Assembly (NCBI GenBank): GCA_003242115.1
Contig: QBMP01000189.1
Coordinates: forward strand, 1 to 8,713
DNA: 8,713 nucleotides
Reading direction: 5' to 3'
Source of the DNA: Phormidesmis priestleyi
GTDB lineage: Bacteria > Cyanobacteriota > Cyanobacteriia > Phormidesmidales > Phormidesmidaceae
Shown: in pieces, positions 5,673 to 8,713 of the stretch
Numbering within the stretch: position 1 is the first letter of the stretch
Layout of the letters: each line of letters opens with the position of its first letter
Made by a program: the position numbers and the translations under genes
The notes under the pieces: model-generated
Database searches by the model: none
What the model saw: only the letters and a program-made list of their open reading frames with translations
What the model was told of the DNA's origin: nothing

Positions 5673-6665
5673 ATGCGCCCGTTGCCGCCGCCTAACCAGG
5701 CCAAAATTTCAGCGCGTCCTTTAGCACGCCTGTTAGCCAGTCTATTAGCTGGCACAATCGGCACTCTGTTTATGGCTAGCTCACCCGCTCACGCCCAGAG
5801 AACAACTGTTTTTGAGCTGGATCAAGCGATTTGTGCTAATAACTGGAGCAGTGCGATTGATATTGCCGGAATGCTGATGGCCAGCGATGGCGAAGCCTTC
5901 CAAGGGAATCGCATCACCCAAGATCAGCGCACCGCTTTATTGGCGTTGCGTCAGCAGCTAGAGCGCTACCGCAGCGAACAGGTCGTTTTACCGGGGGCTG
6001 AGGCTTGCGATCGCACCGATCCTTATTTTCTGACAGCCAGCACCCCGACCGTTCAATCCTCTCAGCCGCTGGGCTGGCAGGGCGCTGTCGCCGAAGCCAC
6101 CGGCAACCGCTACAGCAGCGTAGTGCTGACAGAACCTACCGCATTTTCATTGCCTGTCGCTATGGGTGAAGCCGCTGGCCTCACGCCCGCAGCCCCGGTG
6201 GATCTGCGCAATGGAATGAATGTGGTTGCGGGCCACGTTGGCACAGGGCACGAGGTGTATGGCTTTGTGGCGCGCTTGGGCGATCGCCTCACCGTCGATT
6301 TGGCCGTTACTCAAGTGATGGCCGGTAGCCTGTACACCAGCGGTGACTCGCAGCTATTTGTGTTTGATCGCAATGGTCAGTTAGTCGCTTCAGCCGATGA
6401 TAGCGATCTGGTGACTGAGCCGGTCAACAATAACTTTAGCAATCCGAGCTATAGCAATTCTGCCAGCAACCGCCAACAGTCTCGCATCAGCGGTTTTATT
6501 ATCCCTAAAACCGACGTGTATTTTGCCGTCGTCACCAGCTACAACAACGATCCAATTTTGAATCGTGAGGGCCAGCTTACCGGCTGGCAAGACAACGGCG
6601 GCGGTCGATTTGACTATACGCTGACGTTCTCAGGGGTCACGCCAACGAATGCCCTCGTACCTTAA
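5673..6665 (+). CDS. Exported protein with a C-terminal PPC-like beta domain, function unknown
   Basis: I do not recognise the family by name. The 330-residue product has a signal peptide: basic residues Lys11, Arg15 and Arg19, then a hydrophobic run LLASLLAGTIGTLFMASS ending PAHA-Q, with cleavage near residue 41. Residues about 45-112 look helical (LDQAICANNWSSAIDIAG, then LLALRQQLERYR) and contain the only two cysteines, Cys54 and Cys112, a possible disulfide in the periplasm. Residues about 180-322 resemble a bacterial pre-peptidase C-terminal (PPC) beta domain, with QLFVFDRNGQLVASADDSD, a later IIPKTDVYFAVV strand and a closing DYTLTFSG strand. Residues 71-80 (SDGEAFQGNR) come from copy C of the 29-bp repeat, between two predicted helices of the N-terminal part. 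No protease domain is visible. The next gene encodes another exported PPC protein, suggesting a shared extracytoplasmic role. Confidence 0.82.
   Translation: MRPLPPPNQAKISARPLARLLASLLAGTIGTLFMASSPAHAQRTTVFELDQAICANNWSSAIDIAGMLMASDGEAFQGNRITQDQRTALLALRQQLERYRSEQVVLPGAEACDRTDPYFLTASTPTVQSSQPLGWQGAVAEATGNRYSSVVLTEPTAFSLPVAMGEAAGLTPAAPVDLRNGMNVVAGHVGTGHEVYGFVARLGDRLTVDLAVTQVMAGSLYTSGDSQLFVFDRNGQLVASADDSDLVTEPVNNNFSNPSYSNSASNRQQSRISGFIIPKTDVYFAVVTSYNNDPILNREGQLTGWQDNGGGRFDYTLTFSGVTPTNALVP
5884..5912 (+). repeat. 29-bp HIP1-bounded repeat, copy C (inside an exported-protein gene)
   Basis: Arms GCGAT and ATCGC enclose the core GGCGAAGCCTTCCAAGGGA. It is identical to copy B, is in sense orientation with its host gene, and is read in the same frame as copy B (DGEAFQGNR) although the two host proteins are unrelated. 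Confidence 0.95.
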
Positions 6666-6715
6666 TCGCCTCGTCTTTTTGATTCGTTAATTTTCAGTGA
6701 AGCCGTCTGGCGCTG

Positions 6716-6749
6716 TTCGCCCAGTAGTAATATTCGCCCAGTAGTAATA
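6716..6749. repeat. Perfect 17-bp tandem duplication
   Basis: TTCGCCCAGTAGTAATA occurs at 6716-6732 and 6733-6749 without mismatch, followed by a short GTAGTAG run. It lies in the 282-bp intergenic region (6666-6947). That region otherwise holds only a candidate promoter and a second direct repeat, CTATAAGCA at 6831-6839 and 6845-6853. No terminator was seen. Confidence 0.93.
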
Positions 6750-6800
6750 GTAGTAGAGCCGCACAGACTGATGCTGAAGGCCATTTCTCGAACGTTCATA

Positions 6801-6828
6801 CTGACATACATCGGGTAAAATGAATTAT
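6801..6828 (+). promoter_or_regulatory. Candidate promoter for the 300-residue exported protein
   Basis: CTGACA (6801-6806) and AATTAT (6823-6828) are separated by 16 bp, matching 5/6 and 4/6 of the sigma-70 consensus. The implied leader would be about 110 nt. TAAAAT at 6816-6821 is an alternative -10 but lacks a -35 partner. Confidence 0.33.
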
Positions 6829-6947
6829 GCCTATAAGCAAAAATCTATAAGCATGGCGACCCGCTGATCGCTACCATCAATATCTAAGCATCCACATCTA
6901 AGCTAGTATCTTGTTCCTCGTTCAATCGCTTAACGGAAAAATAAACA

Positions 6948-7850
6948 ATGTGTTCGCTGCAACGGCCTGGAATCATTTCTAGGCTTGCTGGTTTGACTTT
7001 GCCCCGCCTAGTGGCCTGCGCAATGACCTGTTCGATGGCCAGCTCAATATTTTGGGCAAGTCCGGCCAAGGCCGAAAGCCTCTTACAGGTTAGAGGCACG
7101 CTGAATGCTGAAGATTTGGTATTGGAAGATGGCAGTTGGTATGACCGATATGTTTTTTCGGGCAATAGCGGTCAGCGAGTGACGATTGTCTTAGAGAGTC
7201 AGGATTTTGATCCGTATCTGATTTTGCTAGATGCTAACGGTAAGCGAATTAGCGAAAATGACGATACTAGCCGCAGCGATCGCAATGCCCGTCTGTCGAT
7301 TGAACTGCCTGCTACCGGCACCTATACGGTCGTGGCCAACAGCTACGAACCCGGCAAAACTGGCGGCTATACGCTCAAAATAGAGCGAGATACGCTGCTA
7401 TCTCCTGAGGTGTCGGCAGCAGCGATCGCGGCGGCGTCCGATGGCTCTTCTGGCTGCGACGTGGCGGTTGTCAGCACTATCGAAAACATCAAAACAAGCC
7501 GTGACCTCGGCATTTCACTGAATGCTCTGCGCTTAGCTGATTTCTATAGCACCGTTCCCTCAGCTAGGCCCAATGGCATTAAGGTCGCACTCAGCGGGCC
7601 AGCGGCAGCTTCGGTAATCTTTTCACCGCAGTTTTTGACGCAAGTGGCAGCTGATTTGATTCAGGGCTGCGCGAGCGTCGGGGCCGTTGTGTTCGATACC
7701 CCCAGCGCTGGGGTGGAACGCACCTTTGGCTATTTACCTGATCGCCCTCGCGCTTCGAGATCTAGCGCTGTGCCGGTTAGCGAATTTGCCTGTGCGCTTG
7801 CCCCTAGAGAGGTAGAAACGCCTGACTGGGGCTATCAAACCTGCCTGTAA
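6948..7850 (+). CDS. Exported protein: PPC domain plus a cysteine-containing C-terminal domain of unknown function
   Basis: The 300-residue product begins with a signal peptide (Arg20, hydrophobic LVACAMTCSMASSIFWA, ending SPAKA-E; cleavage near residue 42). Residues about 46-146 form a clear pre-peptidase C-terminal (PPC) domain: YDRYVFSGNSGQRVTIVLES, FDPYLILLD, NGKRISENDD, LPATGTYTVVANSY and GGYTLKIE. Such domains usually accompany secreted proteases, but no protease motif is present. The C-terminal part (about 165-300) is unrecognised. It holds all four cysteines of the mature protein (Cys170, Cys241, Cys282, Cys299), which could form two disulfides in the periplasm. It ends in a conserved-looking WGYQTCL. 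The ATG at 6948 has only a weak purine-rich leader (GGAAAAATAAACA). Starting at internal Met26 would leave the signal peptide without basic residues, so the upstream start is preferred. It probably functions with, or is a distant relative of, the preceding exported protein. Confidence 0.85.
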   Translation: MCSLQRPGIISRLAGLTLPRLVACAMTCSMASSIFWASPAKAESLLQVRGTLNAEDLVLEDGSWYDRYVFSGNSGQRVTIVLESQDFDPYLILLDANGKRISENDDTSRSDRNARLSIELPATGTYTVVANSYEPGKTGGYTLKIERDTLLSPEVSAAAIAAASDGSSGCDVAVVSTIENIKTSRDLGISLNALRLADFYSTVPSARPNGIKVALSGPAAASVIFSPQFLTQVAADLIQGCASVGAVVFDTPSAGVERTFGYLPDRPRASRSSAVPVSEFACALAPREVETPDWGYQTCL

Positions 7851-7895
7851 GCGGCGCTTTGCGAAAACGCGGCCTCGGCTGTGGCACAATTGCCG

Positions 7896-7917
7896 TAGCC
7901 CCATCTAACGTGGGCTA
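7896..7917. other. Small inverted repeat between two genes
   Basis: TAGCCC (7896-7901) and GGGCTA (7912-7917) could form a 6-bp stem with a 10-nt loop. There is no following T tract, so it is not a standard intrinsic terminator. It lies 46 bp after the exported-protein stop and just before the DUF3038-like start. Confidence 0.35.
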
Positions 7918-7932
7918 GCTACCTGCTCCAAG

Positions 7933-8514
7933 TTGCCCGCTTTGCCCGCTTTGATTGCTGTGGATGCCTTTTTACCGCTTGATAATCTTTCATCTGCTCA
8001 GCTCAGCAGCATTAAAGCCCAGCTAGATTTGGTGCTCATGGCGATTGAGGCGCTCACTGACGTGGGTTCTGAGGCGGTGCTGATGGCCGCTAAAGATCTA
8101 CAGCTAGGCGAGACGCTTTCTGATCGAGTGGGGCTATGGCGACTCAGGCAATCTAGCCCCTTGCGCAAAGGCCAAGGCCGCAAAAAGCTAGACATTGAAG
8201 AAGCTAGAGCGCTGGTGCTGGTGATTTGCCGGTTGGCGGTGGCTCATCACGCGCATATTCGCCAAGCAGTCGCTAAGCTGGAAGCGCTGACGGCGGCTGG
8301 AGAAGCGCCTCATCGCTCGGCTGTACTGGGCGATTATCTCGATAACTTTAATAATATGTATAGCGATCGCATGGCCGATCCGGCACCCGAAACCGATGTG
8401 CTCACTCAGCTCTCACTCAGGCTGCTGATTGATTTGCTTTTTTACAGCGCTCCTGGCGGCGAACGTCAGCTCTGGCTAGCGCTATTAGATCGGGCGCTGA
8501 CTCACCAAAGCTGA
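7933..8514 (+). CDS. DUF3038-like cyanobacterial protein, TTG start
   Basis: The 193-residue product is predicted to be mostly helical and soluble, without signal peptide or membrane segment. Segments such as [50 protein letters not shown] and [18 protein letters not shown] match my memory of the DUF3038 family, conserved across cyanobacteria and of unknown function. No ATG is available. The frame opens after a TAA at 7906, and candidate starts are TTG at 7933, 7942 and 7951 and GTG at 7960. The first two TTGs lie in a 9-bp duplication TTGCCCGCT, so the exact start is unclear and the GTG (VDAFLPLDN) is a serious alternative. No Shine-Dalgarno is evident. The 3' end lies in a 14-bp duplication that sets the stop. 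A shikimate kinase gene follows 43 bp later on the same strand. Confidence 0.78.
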   Translation: MPALPALIAVDAFLPLDNLSSAQLSSIKAQLDLVLMAIEALTDVGSEAVLMAAKDLQLGETLSDRVGLWRLRQSSPLRKGQGRKKLDIEEARALVLVICRLAVAHHAHIRQAVAKLEALTAAGEAPHRSAVLGDYLDNFNNMYSDRMADPAPETDVLTQLSLRLLIDLLFYSAPGGERQLWLALLDRALTHQS

Positions 8515-8521
8515 CTCACCA
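8496..8521. repeat. 14-bp-period duplication spanning the DUF3038-like stop codon
   Basis: GCTGACTCACCA occurs at 8496-8507 and 8510-8521. In the first copy the frame reads CTG ACT CAC CAA. Because 14 is not a multiple of three, the second copy is read in another phase and supplies the TGA stop (8512-8514). Removing one unit would give a C-terminus ending QLA followed by TAA instead of QS followed by TGA. Confidence 0.88.
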
Positions 8522-8557
8522 GCTGGCATAATACAGCAGTCGCCCCACCCCGACGTC

Positions 8558-8713
8558 ATGAGCGATCTTCCCAATTCTGCCTTTCTCAAAAAAACGAACC
8601 TCTACCTAGTCGGCATGATGGGCTGTGGCAAAACTACCCTTGGCCGCAAGCTAGCGCACCGCTTAGGCTACCGTTTTTTAGATACAGATGCTCTCATCGA
8701 GCAAACCACCCGC
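8558..8713 (+). CDS. aroK: Shikimate kinase, N-terminal part, runs off right edge
   Basis: AroK phosphorylates shikimate to shikimate 3-phosphate with ATP in the cytosol, step five of the chorismate pathway. The visible 52 residues contain the Walker A loop GMMGCGKTT (19-27, Lys25 binding phosphate), and FLDTDALIE with Asp42 and Asp44, the family positions for Mg and shikimate binding. [15 protein letters not shown] is diagnostic for the family. The shikimate-binding GGG motif, the lid and Walker B are beyond the window. The N-terminal extension before the first strand (about 13 residues) is short, so the ATG at 8558 is a reasonable start, although no Shine-Dalgarno is seen. A -10-like CATAAT lies at 8527-8532 without a clear -35. 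The gene may be co-transcribed with the DUF3038-like gene. Confidence 0.95.
   Translation, partial: MSDLPNSAFLKKTNLYLVGMMGCGKTTLGRKLAHRLGYRFLDTDALIEQTTR

Larger units (their letters stand above)
1500..8370. repeat. HIP1 octamers (GCGATCGC), eight dispersed sites
   Basis: Intact copies start at 1500, 1645, 4543, 6007, 6280, 7276, 7422 and 8363. All are in coding sequence except 1645, which lies in the hisH upstream region. HIP1 is the characteristic highly iterated palindrome of many cyanobacterial genomes, so this is the strongest taxonomic marker in the window. The arms of the 29-bp repeat are half-HIP1 sequences. Confidence 0.97.

Overview
The window comes from a cyanobacterial chromosome. 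Three things support this: eight copies of the HIP1 octamer GCGATCGC in 8.7 kb, where chance predicts about 0.1; two genes that look like cyanobacteria-restricted families (DUF3370 and DUF3038, recalled by sequence pattern and not searched); and many genes without a clear Shine-Dalgarno. All assignments come from reading the sequence, with no database search.

Layout, left to right. (1) 1-758, minus: a secreted DUF3370-like protein, cut by the left edge. (2) 990-1604, minus: a pyroglutamyl-peptidase I-like protein with its catalytic triad, interrupted by a 12-bp tandem repeat encoding Ala/Gln/Lys-rich residues. (3) 1780-2421, plus: HisH, the glutaminase subunit of imidazole glycerol phosphate synthase, preceded by a perfect TATAAT and four 15-bp tandem repeats. 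(4) 2452-3228, plus: a VanX/DdpX-type D-Ala-D-Ala dipeptidase, probably co-transcribed with hisH. (5) 3238-5384, minus: a two-gene signalling operon with a 7-bp overlap, encoding a REC-GAF-PP2C phosphatase followed by an RsbW-like ATPase/anti-sigma kinase. This is the core of a partner-switching pathway without its STAS-domain antagonist. (6) 5673-6665 and 6948-7850, plus: two exported proteins with PPC-type beta domains. (7) 7933-8514, plus: a DUF3038-like protein with a TTG start. (8) 8558 to the right edge, plus: the N-terminal part of shikimate kinase AroK.

The most unusual signal is not a gene. A 29-bp repeat lies inside three unrelated coding sequences (3151-3179, 3283-3311, 5884-5912). 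Two copies are identical and the third differs at two positions. Its ends are the two halves of a HIP1 site (GCGAT...ATCGC). It is free of stops in all six frames. If it arose by insertion into a HIP1 site, it adds exactly 21 bp, or seven codons, so it always preserves frame. Both differences in the third copy fall in predicted hairpin loops. I read it as a tiny protein-tolerated interspersed element; its mobility is inference.

The window is also rich in short tandem duplications, with periods of 9 to 17 bp. Inside or abutting genes most are codon multiples (12, 15, 15, 9 bp); the intergenic ones and one at a gene end are not (17, 17, 14 bp). No tRNA, rRNA, CRISPR array, insertion sequence or transposase was seen.
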